A stretch of DNA of 64,000 bases from Acidimicrobiales bacterium. GTDB taxonomy: Bacteria; Actinomycetota; Acidimicrobiia; Acidimicrobiales; Poriferisodalaceae. Below are positions 1 through 9,219 of the stretch, one piece after another (position 1 is the stretch's first letter; every line of letters begins with the position of its first letter). The position numbers and the translations under genes are program-made. Below the pieces are notes generated by a model. It was given only the letters and a program-made list of their open reading frames with translations. It did not search any database and was not told where the DNA came from. The stretch lies in the NCBI GenBank assembly GCA_009843525.1, contig VYDH01000020.1, positions 62,001 through 126,000 of the forward strand, in the 5' to 3' direction.

Positions 1-1896
1 GACTGGTTCAACGTCAGCCGGCCCTTGTCGATGAGCGGCGATCTGCGCGGCAAGATCGTGCTGCTCGACTTCTGGACCCAAGGCTGCATCAACTGCATCC
101 ACATCATCCCGGATCTTCACCGGCTGGAGCAGGAGTATCCCGACGAGGTGGTGGTGATCGCGGTGCACTGGGCCAAGTTCCCCAGTGAGCGCGAGTCCGA
201 AGCGGTGCGAGAGGCATCGATCCGGTACGGCCGCCAACACCCGATCGTGAACGACGATCAAGAACTGCTGAGCCGGGCCTACGGCATCAACGCCTGGCCG
301 ACCGTTGTCGCCATCGACCCATTGGGCCGGGTGTTGGGTCCCATCGCAGGCGAGGGCGTATACGAACGGCTGGCACCAGCGATCGGCGTCATGGCTGATG
401 AGTACGGCCACAACGGCCTCATCGATCCAACGCCGCTCGGTGAGCTCCTTGAGATCGAGCCGGCGCTGCCGACCGTGCTGAGCTTTCCCGGCAAGGTGCT
501 GGCCGACGAGGCAGGTGACCGGCTCTTCATCGCTGATACCGGCCGTCACCGGGTGCTCGTGGCCACTCTCGAGGGCGAGCTGGTTGACGTGATCGGCACC
601 GGAGCGGAAGGTTGGACCGACGGCGGGTTCGCCGAGGCGTCGTTCCGGCGCCCGCAGGGCATGGCCCTGGCGCGTGACGGCAACACCCTGTACATCGCCG
701 ACCGCGAGAACCACCTCATTCGAGCTGCTGATCTGCGCGCCCGCGAGGTGACCACCATCGCCGGAACCGGCGAACCGGTCACGGTGTTCCATCGCGGACC
801 GGCTGCACAGACCGCCATCGCCTCGCCGTGGGACCTGCATCTCGAAGGCGAAGTGCTGTACATCGCGGGAGCCGGCCGCCATCAGCTCTGGCTGATGAAC
901 ACCGAGAGCGGAGTGCTCGACTTCTTCGCCGGAACCGGCGCCGAGGGCCTCGATGACGGCCACCGCCTCGACGCCACGCTTTCGCAGCCTTCCGGGCTTG
1001 CGGCCGGGTACGGCGTGCTCTACTTCACCGATCCCGAGGCCAGCGCCGTGCGGCAGGTCTCGCTCGGCCTCGACGGCCGGCTCGACACGCTGGTGGGCAA
1101 GCACCTGTTCGTGTGGGGCGACGAAGTGGGCAGCTTCGACGACACGCTGTTGCAGCACGCCGTGGGCATCGAGTTCGTCCCTGGCTCGCAGGGCACCGGG
1201 CTGTTGTACGTAGCAGACACGTATAACCACCGGATCAAGGTGCTCGACCTCGACACGAAGACGTCATCGGTGCTGGTGGGCGGCGGCACGCCCGGACTGC
1301 AGGACGGCTTCGGAACTGACGCCCTGCTGGCCGAGCCGAGCGGTCTCAGTGCCACGACCGGCACGCTGTATGTGGCCGATACGAACAATCACCGCATCCG
1401 CACGTTGGATCTCGCCACCGGTGAGCTGACCACGCTGGCGCTGTCGAATCTCGAGATCGCCACGGTGACGATGGCCGGCGTGATCGACGACAATGTCGTG
1501 CTCCTGCCCCAGCGAGTTGCCCCCGGCAGTGTCGAGATCGTCCTGGACCTCAAGGTGCCTGAGGGGTACAAGTTCAACACCGACGGGCTGTTCGAATTCG
1601 AGTGGTCTGCCGAGGGCGATTTGCTGAGTCCGCGCGACGCGGCCCGCTACGAGGCCCGGGGTCCGGAAATGCCGGTACGGCTGACTGGCACCGTGGGCGC
1701 CGACAGCGGCACAGCGGTTCTGACGGCCACTGCAGTGGTGTTCTACTGCCCGGCGGTCGACGAGACCTTCTGCCTGATCCGCGACGTGAACTTCATCGCG
1801 CCCATCGAGATCGACCCCGCCGGTGGGAGCAGCATCCGGCTCACGCACCAACTGCTGGCTGCTGAGGAGCTGGAACAACGCCTGGGAACGGGTTGA
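1..1896 (+). CDS. NHL-repeat protein with N-terminal thioredoxin-like domain (5' partial)
   Basis: The reading frame is open from the first base of the window, so the true start lies upstream. The first ~140 residues read as a thioredoxin-like fold: a LLDFWT strand is followed by GCINC, a CxxC pair typical of the NHLRC2-like family, and later by the WP turn (INAWPT). The rest, to about residue 500, carries repeated blades of the type LYIADRENHLIRAAD and LYVADTYNHRIKVLD, which are NHL beta-propeller repeats. The last ~110 residues form a beta-rich tail. The family is widespread, but its reaction is not settled; a redox or scaffold role is inference. The stop codon overlaps the TTG start of the following glycoside hydrolase gene, which suggests co-translation. 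Family assignment is confident, function is not. Confidence 0.88.
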   Translation, partial: DWFNVSRPLSMSGDLRGKIVLLDFWTQGCINCIHIIPDLHRLEQEYPDEVVVIAVHWAKFPSERESEAVREASIRYGRQHPIVNDDQELLSRAYGINAWPTVVAIDPLGRVLGPIAGEGVYERLAPAIGVMADEYGHNGLIDPTPLGELLEIEPALPTVLSFPGKVLADEAGDRLFIADTGRHRVLVATLEGELVDVIGTGAEGWTDGGFAEASFRRPQGMALARDGNTLYIADRENHLIRAADLRAREVTTIAGTGEPVTVFHRGPAAQTAIASPWDLHLEGEVLYIAGAGRHQLWLMNTESGVLDFFAGTGAEGLDDGHRLDATLSQPSGLAAGYGVLYFTDPEASAVRQVSLGLDGRLDTLVGKHLFVWGDEVGSFDDTLLQHAVGIEFVPGSQGTGLLYVADTYNHRIKVLDLDTKTSSVLVGGGTPGLQDGFGTDALLAEPSGLSATTGTLYVADTNNHRIRTLDLATGELTTLALSNLEIATVTMAGVIDDNVVLLPQRVAPGSVEIVLDLKVPEGYKFNTDGLFEFEWSAEGDLLSPRDAARYEARGPEMPVRLTGTVGADSGTAVLTATAVVFYCPAVDETFCLIRDVNFIAPIEIDPAGGSSIRLTHQLLAAEELEQRLGTG

Positions 1897-3482
1897 CGCC
1901 CGACTTCGGCTGCTCGCATGAGCCGCCGCCGAGCGCGCCGCTCCGGTATGGGCGATCACGAATCAAGCGCATTGTCTCGGCCGCGATGGCGTTGCTGGCT
2001 GCGGTCGGCTGCTTCGCCGTGCTGCCGGACGCCGCAGCCCAGACGTCGAGCGAGTCGGAGACCCCTTCGTTGGTCACCGTCGCGCCCGACGGGGAACCCG
2101 AGGGATCGGAGGGAGCACCGTCCGCGCCCCGGATCGTGGCCGTGCTACGCGGTCCGGGCGGCGTCGGCTACTGGGTGATCGGAGCGGACGGCACGATCGA
2201 GCCGGTCGGCACTTCGATCCTGCCGATCGTGAGCGAACCGCCTCAATTGACCACGCAGGTTGTCGGAGCTCGCCTCGGGGCGCCCGGGGCGCTCGGCGTC
2301 TGGCTACAGCTAGCGGACGACTCGGAGGTGGCCATCGGCGATCCGGGACCGACAGTCTTGACCGGAGAGGAGCGGCCCTTGGGTTGGCTCTCGGGAGTAG
2401 CGGTTCGTCAGCTGCTCTCAGGTGCGTGGTGGACCGATGTCGATCGATGGTGTACCAGCGAGTTGTCGCTGCCGGTGCGGATCGGACAGACGATCATGAC
2501 GGCCCTCGGCGAGCGTTCGCTCGGATTCGCTGTCGAGGAGGCACGCGACCGTCGGATCGCCGGCATCTTGGTGCAAGGGCCGGTGACCGAGCATGTCTGG
2601 CGCCGCATCGCCGAGTTGCAGGATTTTGCGGGTCGTATCCCGCTGATTTTCGCCGTCGACGAGGAAGGCGGTCGGGTGCAGCGGCTGGCCGCGGTGGTGG
2701 GGCGCTTGCCCTCGGCATCGGCCCAGACCGCCAGGTCGCCCGCTGAGGTAGCTGAGGTGACCGCGGATCATGCTCGCAAGATGTACCGACTTGGTTTCAC
2801 CATGAACTTCGCGCCGGTCATCGATGTCGGCGCAGGAGAGGGCATCGGGGATCGCTCATTCGGCAACGACCCGGCCACAGTCACCGAGTACGGCATGGCG
2901 ACCGTGGAGGGTCTGAGCGCCGGGGGAGTGGTGTCGGTGGTGAAGCACTTCCCGGGCCACGGCGCGGCCACTGCGGATACCCACGACCGATTGGCGTCCA
3001 CGGCCCCCCTCGACGAGCTGCGCCAGCGCGACCTGATCCCCTTTGCAGCTGTCATCGGGGCTACTGACGCGGCGGTCATGGTGGGGCATCTGAGCGTCCC
3101 CGGCTTGACCGGGGGACTGCCTGCCTCGCTGTCGGCTGCGGCGATCGACGGGGTACTTCGGAACGAACTCGGCCACTCTGGGCTGGTCGTGACCGACTCT
3201 CTGATCATGGGTGCGATTCGCAGCCAGTGGTCGGTGAGTGAAGCGGCACTGCTGGCGGTGAGTGCAGGCGCGGATCTTGCGCTCGTCGGCGGCCTGGAGG
3301 ATGCCGACGCAGCCTTTGCTGAGATCGAGACGGCAGTTGCTGAGGGGCGATTGAGCCTGGACCGCATCGACGCCGCGGCAACCAACGTGTTCCGAGCCAA
3401 AGGCGTCTACGCATGCGCACTCGTCGGCCGCGACGGTCTCGGCCGCCAGGTGCTGTACGACCCGACGCTGGTCGGTCGCTGA
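1893..3482 (+). CDS. Secreted glycoside hydrolase family 3 (NagZ-like beta-N-acetylhexosaminidase)
   Basis: The catalytic part (from about residue 190) has the family 3 signature KHFPGHG at residues 351-357, followed by ADTH (361-364), the Asp-His pair used by NagZ enzymes as general acid/base. The sequence VVTDSLIMGA places the nucleophile at Asp435. The likely job is removal of N-acetylglucosamine from muropeptides or other glycans. The TTG start overlaps the previous stop (TTGA); no better in-frame start precedes the basic and hydrophobic stretch (RSRIKR, then AAMALLAAVGCFAVL), which reads as an export signal ending near AAAQ. Unusual is a ~110-residue domain between the signal and the catalytic part, containing GVGYWVIGADGTIEPVG, which resembles the GYWxxxxDG surface repeats of actinobacterial exported proteins. 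Substrate is inferred from motifs only. Confidence 0.88.
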   Translation: MTPDFGCSHEPPPSAPLRYGRSRIKRIVSAAMALLAAVGCFAVLPDAAAQTSSESETPSLVTVAPDGEPEGSEGAPSAPRIVAVLRGPGGVGYWVIGADGTIEPVGTSILPIVSEPPQLTTQVVGARLGAPGALGVWLQLADDSEVAIGDPGPTVLTGEERPLGWLSGVAVRQLLSGAWWTDVDRWCTSELSLPVRIGQTIMTALGERSLGFAVEEARDRRIAGILVQGPVTEHVWRRIAELQDFAGRIPLIFAVDEEGGRVQRLAAVVGRLPSASAQTARSPAEVAEVTADHARKMYRLGFTMNFAPVIDVGAGEGIGDRSFGNDPATVTEYGMATVEGLSAGGVVSVVKHFPGHGAATADTHDRLASTAPLDELRQRDLIPFAAVIGATDAAVMVGHLSVPGLTGGLPASLSAAAIDGVLRNELGHSGLVVTDSLIMGAIRSQWSVSEAALLAVSAGADLALVGGLEDADAAFAEIETAVAEGRLSLDRIDAAATNVFRAKGVYACALVGRDGLGRQVLYDPTLVGR

Positions 3483-3538
3483 GGCGCGGATGTCATAGCT
3501 GTTGAGGCGGCAGCGGGCTCGCGATCTGCTGGTCAGCT

Positions 3539-4780
3539 TCACGGCAGGGTTACGGTCACTTCGGGCTCGGGAGGCGGGGGGCCAGTTTCGAAGTTCCGCA
3601 CCACTTGGCTCCAGGTGAGCTGCCACTCCTTCCAGTGGGCACCGACGTAGGCAGGATCGGGACGGTATGGGTGCACCGCCACCCCGAACTCGTTCCACTC
3701 GGGCGTGCTGACAATGTCGCTGCGAGCCGGTCTCGAACCGAAGCGATCGCTGATGCCGAACTGGAACAGGGGCTCACCCATGGCGTCGATGAGCCGACCG
3801 CCGAGTGAAGCGTTCTGCGCTCCCGCTACCACCCCCGCATAGAACCCGATGCGGACGCAATCATCGGTTACCACTGCTATGTCCAGTGACGGGGGCAGGC
3901 CGGGTTGATACTCGGCGTACACCGACGGCAAACCGGTTGTGCCCCAGGTCATCGGCAGGCGTCCGCGCAGCGACTGCAACGTCACCGGATCCGGCTCGTC
4001 CTGGCTGATCGGCCGTTCTGGGGGCGGCTCCCCGCCGGCGAAGCGCTCGAACGTCGCAATCTCCCAGCTGGGAGCAAGTTCGACGTTCCACCTCAGCATC
4101 TGGTCGAGCACCTGGGGCCACGGCGTCGCTTCGTCGTCATTGCGCTCGGGATGCAGTCGCTCGAGTGCCACCAGCAGGTACACGCCCATCCTGCTCGTTG
4201 CCGCATCCGGGATCACGGCGGTGCCTCCATGAGCCGGGTCCCAGAGTGCGGCCAAGCCGCCCGGCACCGGCGGCGGCAGGAGCTCGGCGTCAGGCAGCTC
4301 ATCGATGCGCCGTTCTGGCACCACGTAGAACGACGGCAGGTAGTTGAGGCAGGCGTCGATGTAGCTGATGGGCGTCATCGCATGATCGCCCACCGCCAGA
4401 TCCTCGACCAGCGGACCGGGCGTAAGCGGCACGTACGGTTCAGTGAGCCCGGTGTCGATGACGTGTTGAAGGTCCAACGTGTCGACGCCGACAACCACGT
4501 CTGCGACCGGGTGCGCTCGGCTGCGTTCGAGCAGGTCGATCACGTCGTCGGGCGTGTCTTCCCGGAACACCACAATCTCGATGCCCGTCTCGGCGGTGAA
4601 TGCTTCCAGCGCGTCGGCAGGCAGGTGGAAGTCACGATGAGTCAGAATGCGTACCGCGGCCGATCCCTGTCCAGTCTCGGCACACCCGGCGGCCAGGGCG
4701 GCAACCGCACACACGGCAGCGGCAAAAGCCCGGGCATGCCGAGCACGCCGGCGCGCCCGCTCAGGGAAGCGGCTTGCCAT
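3539..4780 (-). CDS. Thiamine-type ABC transporter substrate-binding lipoprotein
   Basis: The N-terminus is strongly basic, followed by a hydrophobic stretch and the lipobox LAAGC with Cys33, so this is an exported lipoprotein. The mature part begins with VRILTHRDF and contains ADVVVGVDTLDLQHVIDTG, matching the region of thiamine-binding protein ThiB/TbpA that reads ADVVLGLDNNLL in E. coli. The C-terminal half has the usual two-lobed binding-protein pattern. The start codon lies 20 bases inside the end of the upstream thiamine pyrophosphokinase gene on the same strand, and that partner supports thiamine as ligand. No permease or ATPase gene lies nearby, so the transporter must be encoded elsewhere or the protein works differently. 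It converges with the glycoside hydrolase gene. Lipoprotein is sure; the ligand is inferred. Confidence 0.82.
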   Translation of the reverse strand: MASRFPERARRRARHARAFAAAVCAVAALAAGCAETGQGSAAVRILTHRDFHLPADALEAFTAETGIEIVVFREDTPDDVIDLLERSRAHPVADVVVGVDTLDLQHVIDTGLTEPYVPLTPGPLVEDLAVGDHAMTPISYIDACLNYLPSFYVVPERRIDELPDAELLPPPVPGGLAALWDPAHGGTAVIPDAATSRMGVYLLVALERLHPERNDDEATPWPQVLDQMLRWNVELAPSWEIATFERFAGGEPPPERPISQDEPDPVTLQSLRGRLPMTWGTTGLPSVYAEYQPGLPPSLDIAVVTDDCVRIGFYAGVVAGAQNASLGGRLIDAMGEPLFQFGISDRFGSRPARSDIVSTPEWNEFGVAVHPYRPDPAYVGAHWKEWQLTWSQVVRNFETGPPPPEPEVTVTLP

Positions 4781-5450
4781 GTGTCTGTATTGCCAGCACA
4801 GTGCCGGCTTGGACCCTGACGTGGGCCTCGGGTTCAGTGAGTTCGTTGCTCAGGCCGAGCGATGCCCCACTCGCCAGCGGGGTCGCCCCGGTCAGGTTCC
4901 ATCGCAGGCCGCTCGTGTGCAGGCTGGCAGTGCCGCCTACGGCCAGCAGTGTCAGCAGGTTCCCGTCGTCAATCGGCAGCTGCAAGCGGAAGCCCGCAGT
5001 TGCCGCCCGAACGACGCTCGCACCGATGTAGGCGGCGAGCGGCAGTGCGGCGTAGTACGGCCGTGCCAGCATCGTCACCGAGATCATCATGTGGTCGAGC
5101 CTGCCGCCCCCGCCGCCGAGCAACGCGATCTCGGCAGGGTCCAGCCCCCACGCGAAGCTCAGCGCCAAGTCCAAGTCGCTGTGCGCCTTGTGCCGATCGT
5201 GCCGCTGGACCACGAGATCAGGCCACTGGTCGCGTGTCCGCTCCAGCATCGCGGCGTCGACTGAGTCGAAATCGCCAACGACGACATGGGGACGCAGTCC
5301 CAACTGCAGCGTGTGCGCCAAGCCGCGGTCCACGGCGATGACGCATGACGGCTCGCCGGGCGGCAGCCGGCGCGGTGCACGAGGACCTCCATCGACGATC
5401 CAGACGCAACGAGCATCAAGCTGCCCCCCGCCGGACACATCCGCGTTCAC
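4761..5450 (-). CDS. thiN: Thiamine pyrophosphokinase
   Basis: This enzyme would transfer pyrophosphate from ATP to thiamine, making the cofactor thiamine diphosphate in the cytoplasm. Family signatures are visible in order: CVWIVDGG near the N-terminus, IAVDRGLAHTLQLGLRPH, VVGDFDSVD (the metal- and ATP-binding aspartates), HDRHKAHSDLDLAL, and GGGGGRLDHMM in the middle; the C-terminal half is the beta-rich thiamine-binding domain. Length with the start chosen here is 229 residues, normal for the family. I chose GTG at 5450 because it leaves room for promoters between this gene and the divergent penicillin-binding protein; an upstream GTG at 5513 is possible. Its end overlaps the start of the thiamine-type binding lipoprotein, forming a two-gene salvage unit. 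Confidence 0.86.
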   Translation of the reverse strand: MNADVSGGGQLDARCVWIVDGGPRAPRRLPPGEPSCVIAVDRGLAHTLQLGLRPHVVVGDFDSVDAAMLERTRDQWPDLVVQRHDRHKAHSDLDLALSFAWGLDPAEIALLGGGGGRLDHMMISVTMLARPYYAALPLAAYIGASVVRAATAGFRLQLPIDDGNLLTLLAVGGTASLHTSGLRWNLTGATPLASGASLGLSNELTEPEAHVRVQAGTVLAIQTHGKPLP

Positions 5451-5539
5451 GACACCAGTGTGATGCCCAGCGGCGAGGCAGACATGCCATAGCGGCGGAT
5501 GCGGCGGGCGCACATTCCTGCCCTGCGGGGGCCGGTACC

Positions 5540-7819
5540 TTGCAGTTCAACGTGGACCTCGCCCGCCGGCTCGCCCGGCTGCCCCTGCTGGCCGTGATGA
5601 TCGCGGTCTGCGCAGCCGTCGTGACGATCGGTGCCCGCGCCTCGGCGCCGCACGCAGCGCGCACGCTCGATGCGGTCGAACGAGACCGAGATCACATCAC
5701 CATCGATCTGCGTCCCGGTGCCCAGCGAACCCAGGTGTTCGACTCCGACGGCAGTCCGATCGGCATCCTGGTGAACGACGTCGACCGCGAGATCATCACG
5801 CTGGACCAGGTGCCCGATGACGTGATTGCCACGATCGTGGCGGTGGAGGACAGCAAGTTCTGGCTTCACAACGGTGTAGATCTGCGGGCGACAGCACGCG
5901 CCCTGGTCTCGAACGTGTCCGCTGGTGGGATTGCATCGGGCGGCTCCACGATCACCCAGCAGATCGTGAAGCTGCGTGTGGTGGGCAGTGAGCGCAGTTT
6001 CAACCGCAAGATCCGCGAGGCGGTCATCGCCGCCCGACTCGAGGAGGATTTTACCAAGGAGGAGATCCTCGAGTTCTACGTCAACGAGGTATATCTCGGG
6101 AACGGGGCGTACGGCCTGCAGGCCGGTGCCGAGACCTACTTCGGCAAGGATGTCTCGGCGCTCGATGTCGGTGATGCAGCTTTCCTCGCGAGCTTGATTC
6201 GCAGTCCCGGCTTGTTTGACGGGTTTGACCAGAACATCGACACGATGACGCGGCGCCGCAGCAGGTCGCTGCAGCAGGCTGTCGACGCGGGGATCATCAC
6301 CGAGGCCCAGCGGGACGCCTTCGAGCGGAGACCGCTGCCGAGCCGCAACCTGTCACCGCGCCGAACCGACGTTGCGCTCCGGCGTGACTATTTCCTGGTG
6401 GAGGTGCGACGATCGCTGCTGGCAAACCCGGCACTCGGGGACACCTACCAGGCTCGTTTCAGTCAGGTGTTCGGCGGGGGCTTGCGGGTGTGGACAACGC
6501 TGCGTCCCGAGTTGCAGCGGGCCATGCGCACATCGGTGGCAGAAGTGCTGCCGGAAGGCACGGGTGAGTTCGAGGTGTCGATCGTCAGCGTGGATCCGAC
6601 GACTGGGGCAGTGCATGCGTTCATCGGCGGCCCGGCCTTCAGCGACTCGGAGTTCAACCTCGCCACTCAAGGTCGGCGCCAGCCAGGGTCGTCGTTCAAG
6701 ACGTATGTGCTCGCTGCGGCGATTGAACGGGCCGGTCTGTACCCGTTTGACACCATCAGCGGTCAGGGCCCGTGCGTGTTTCCCAATCCGCCCCTCGACG
6801 ACTACGAGGTGAGCAACTTTGCCAACAGTCCCGGTCGCGTGGCCACGCTGGAGGAACAGGCAACGGCCAGCTCGAACTGCGCCTTCGTTCGGCTGGGCTT
6901 GATCACCGGTCTGGACGAGGTGGTCGGCATGGCGAACCGGCTGATTGGCCGATCCGACGCAGACAGCTACCTGCCGTACCCCTCCATCTCGCTGGGCGCG
7001 CAGGAGATCACCCCGCTTGAGCAAGCTGTGGCGTACGGCACGTTCGCCAATGGCGGCGTGCGGATGGAGCCGTTCTATGTCACTCGCATCGAGAACAACT
7101 TCGGCGAGGTGCTCTACGAGCATGTGCCGCACGGCAGGCGGGTGGTGTCGCAAACCACGGCCGACTGGGTGACCTCGGTGCTGGAAGAGAACGTGCGAAC
7201 GGGCACCGGCACGAGATCGACGCTCGAGAGCGGTCAGGTCTCGGCGGGCAAAACGGGGACCACCCAGCAATTCCACGACGCTTGGTTCGTGGGCTTCACG
7301 CCGCACATGTCGACCGCGGTATGGATGGGCCATCCCGACGAGCAAGTGCCGATGGGCGAAATACAGGAACGACGGGCAACTGGCGGTTGGATCCCGGCAC
7401 GCATCTGGTCGGCCTACATGGGGCGGGCGCTGGAGGACGAGCCATTGCGAGTGTTCGCGCCCGCGCCGCCGCCACCACGGGCCAGCCAGTACCTCTTCCT
7501 GTCGGGGGACACCTGCTCGATTGCTGTCGCCGTGTCGCCGTCGGAGCCCCCGCTGGAGTTCGACCTGCCATGCAGCATGGTCCGCCCGACCGATGACAAT
7601 GAGTTCGAGCCCCTGCCCGATGCGCTGTGCAAGGCGGCGGTACCCGACACCAGCGGCGAGTCGAGGTTTGAGTGGCTCCGCTGCACCCAGATCGCCACTG
7701 TGCTCGGAGCGCGAGCGACCGAACCGGTGGGCGATACTGGCGAGTCGCCACCGCCCGACAGCTCAGATGGCGCCGGTGAGGACAGCGGCGCGGACAGCAC
7801 TGAAGAGGACCAAACCTGA
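5540..7819 (+). CDS. Class A penicillin-binding protein (bifunctional transglycosylase/transpeptidase)
   Basis: A bifunctional murein synthase anchored by one N-terminal membrane segment (LPLLAVMIAVCAAVVTIG). The glycosyltransferase 51 domain has VEDSKFWLHNGVD with the catalytic Glu, GGSTITQQIVKLR, and the stretch KEEILEFYVNEVYLGNGAYG. The transpeptidase domain has SSFK at 384-387 (active Ser384), SSN in ATASSNCAF, and KTGT at 571-574. The C-terminal ~75 residues are acidic and Pro/Ser-rich, ending in EEDQT. The TTG at 5540 is chosen because GGGG sits about nine bases before it; GTG at 5552 is the alternative. An ATG at 5345 in the same frame would run deep into the divergent thiN gene and is unlikely. 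This enzyme builds wall along with the FtsW/FtsI pair encoded further on. Confidence 0.93.
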   Translation: MQFNVDLARRLARLPLLAVMIAVCAAVVTIGARASAPHAARTLDAVERDRDHITIDLRPGAQRTQVFDSDGSPIGILVNDVDREIITLDQVPDDVIATIVAVEDSKFWLHNGVDLRATARALVSNVSAGGIASGGSTITQQIVKLRVVGSERSFNRKIREAVIAARLEEDFTKEEILEFYVNEVYLGNGAYGLQAGAETYFGKDVSALDVGDAAFLASLIRSPGLFDGFDQNIDTMTRRRSRSLQQAVDAGIITEAQRDAFERRPLPSRNLSPRRTDVALRRDYFLVEVRRSLLANPALGDTYQARFSQVFGGGLRVWTTLRPELQRAMRTSVAEVLPEGTGEFEVSIVSVDPTTGAVHAFIGGPAFSDSEFNLATQGRRQPGSSFKTYVLAAAIERAGLYPFDTISGQGPCVFPNPPLDDYEVSNFANSPGRVATLEEQATASSNCAFVRLGLITGLDEVVGMANRLIGRSDADSYLPYPSISLGAQEITPLEQAVAYGTFANGGVRMEPFYVTRIENNFGEVLYEHVPHGRRVVSQTTADWVTSVLEENVRTGTGTRSTLESGQVSAGKTGTTQQFHDAWFVGFTPHMSTAVWMGHPDEQVPMGEIQERRATGGWIPARIWSAYMGRALEDEPLRVFAPAPPPPRASQYLFLSGDTCSIAVAVSPSEPPLEFDLPCSMVRPTDDNEFEPLPDALCKAAVPDTSGESRFEWLRCTQIATVLGARATEPVGDTGESPPPDSSDGAGEDSGADSTEEDQT

Positions 7820-7853
7820 CCCCGATACACATTCACTGGACGGACCGGCAGCG

Positions 7854-8630
7854 ATGACGCCGGAATCCGACGCTGCTGCGCCCGGCCCCGTTGTTGGCGA
7901 CGAGGTGCCCGGGCCGAGCCCGCTCGAAATTCTTGCCCAGATCGGCGATCTCGACATACGGCTGGATCAGATCATCCATCACGTCCGAAACCTGCCGGAA
8001 CGCGAGATCCGGGCAGGTATCGAGGCCGAACTCGGCGTGCTGGCATCCGAAGCCAAGGTGCTCGACGCCCAGATCGCAGGTCTGGAGCGCCAGCAGCGCA
8101 GGCACGAAGACGAGGTTGCACGCATCGAGGCCAAGCGCGCCCACAATTCCGAGCGGCTATACGACAGCCACCTGACGTCACCCAAGGAAGCCGAAGCGCT
8201 CACGGCCGAGGCAGACGCCCTCGGGCGGCACCAAACCGAGATCGAGGATCAGATCCTCGATCTGATGGAGGAGCTGGAGCCGCTCACTGACGCTCGGGCC
8301 GACCTCGCGCAGCGCCAATCGGAAGCCGCCGAGCGGATGGCCGCCGTGGGCGCCGCAATCGGGGCAGCTGAGGGCGAGGCGGGCGGCGAACGTGACGAGG
8401 TGCTCGACGAGCGGGCGGCGCTCGTTGCCTCAGCCGATCCTGCGCTGGTGTCGATCTACGAGGACCGCCGGGCTGCTGCTCGAGGCACACCTGTGCTCGG
8501 CCGGCTCATCGGCCTGACCTGCAGCGCGTGCCATCTCGAAATTCCCTCGGTCGAATACGAACGCATCACCAACCTCGATCCCGACGAACTTGCCGAGTGC
8601 CCCCATTGCGGGGCACTGCTTGTGCGCTGA
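7854..8630 (+). CDS. Coiled-coil protein with C-terminal C4 zinc ribbon
   Basis: The protein has 258 residues. From about residue 25 to 190 it is a long, charged, heptad-like helical region (for example QRRHEDEVARIEAKRAHNSE), followed by a C-terminal zinc ribbon with LTCSACHLEIP and ECPHCGALL, that is two CxxC pairs. This is the architecture of the COG1579/CT398-type family of predicted nucleic-acid-associated zinc-ribbon proteins found next to rnhA, phosphatase and RNase P genes in actinobacteria, which agrees with the neighbours here. A function as adaptor or in RNA metabolism is proposed for the family but not proved. ATG 7854 lies 34 bases after the penicillin-binding protein stop; the open frame upstream overlaps that gene and shows no family sequence. 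Confidence 0.82.
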   Translation: MTPESDAAAPGPVVGDEVPGPSPLEILAQIGDLDIRLDQIIHHVRNLPEREIRAGIEAELGVLASEAKVLDAQIAGLERQQRRHEDEVARIEAKRAHNSERLYDSHLTSPKEAEALTAEADALGRHQTEIEDQILDLMEELEPLTDARADLAQRQSEAAERMAAVGAAIGAAEGEAGGERDEVLDERAALVASADPALVSIYEDRRAAARGTPVLGRLIGLTCSACHLEIPSVEYERITNLDPDELAECPHCGALLVR

Positions 8631-8672
8631 TCTGTTGGATCCGCCGGTGCGCTGGCGCAGGGGGCCGGGCTG

Positions 8673-9197
8673 ATGCTGCTGTGGTTTGTGGCGACCTCGC
8701 TCGTGGCGATGCGCTGGTGCTTCGGAGATCCCGCGATCGATCATCGGCTCATCGTGGCTGGTGCCCTCCTGCCCGACGTGCTGCATGCCGTCACTGGTGG
8801 CGCACCGCTGGCTCACTCGCTGGCGTTGCCCGTGTGCGGCCTCGTTGCGGTGATGCTGCTGACCGTCGGGCGTCGGCGCGCACGGCGCAGGTGGCTGGCG
8901 TTGCCAATCGGTGTTTTCTGGCACCAGGTGTTCGACGGTGCATGGACGCAGCCGGCGCTGTTCTGGTGGCCTTTCGCCGGCGATGCCGCCGATGCAACGC
9001 TTCCGCTGGCCACCCGGGGCATCTGGCTGATCTGCGCTATGGAACTGGCAGGTCTGCTTGGCTGCTGGTGGGTCTGGCGTTCCTCGGGCATGGCGCACGA
9101 CTCGACGGCGCGAGCTGGCTTCGTGCGCACAGGCCGCTTGGCCTACCGTTCAGGGCCGCGTTACCGGCGCGGAGCGGGCGGAGACGATTCTTCATGA
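8673..9197 (+). CDS. Small multi-pass membrane protein of unknown function
   Basis: A 174-residue protein with several hydrophobic segments (LLWFVATSLVAM, ALPVCGLVAVMLLTV, and GIWLICAMELAGLLGCWWVW) and short His/Asp motifs between them: DHRLIVAGALLPDVLHA, APLAHSL and FWHQVFDGAW. Such His-Asp patterns between membrane helices recall the YdjM/metal-dependent membrane hydrolase group, but similarity is weak and the function is not known. The tail of ~35 residues is basic and polar. The ATG at 8673 follows a GGGGG run at a good distance. It sits between the zinc-ribbon gene and the histidine phosphatase gene, with 42 and 51 bases between them. Confidence 0.62.
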   Translation: MLLWFVATSLVAMRWCFGDPAIDHRLIVAGALLPDVLHAVTGGAPLAHSLALPVCGLVAVMLLTVGRRRARRRWLALPIGVFWHQVFDGAWTQPALFWWPFAGDAADATLPLATRGIWLICAMELAGLLGCWWVWRSSGMAHDSTARAGFVRTGRLAYRSGPRYRRGAGGDDSS

Positions 9198-9219
9198 TCC
9201 CCATGAGCCACGGCCAGCC

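Noticed and set aside
5345-5539. N-terminal extension of the class A penicillin-binding protein
   Set aside because: It would run antisense through the conserved part of thiN, is Arg/His-rich, and the family begins at the membrane helix.
5451-5545. Possible TPP riboswitch upstream of thiN
   Set aside because: The conserved thi-box sequences are not found on the minus strand in this region.
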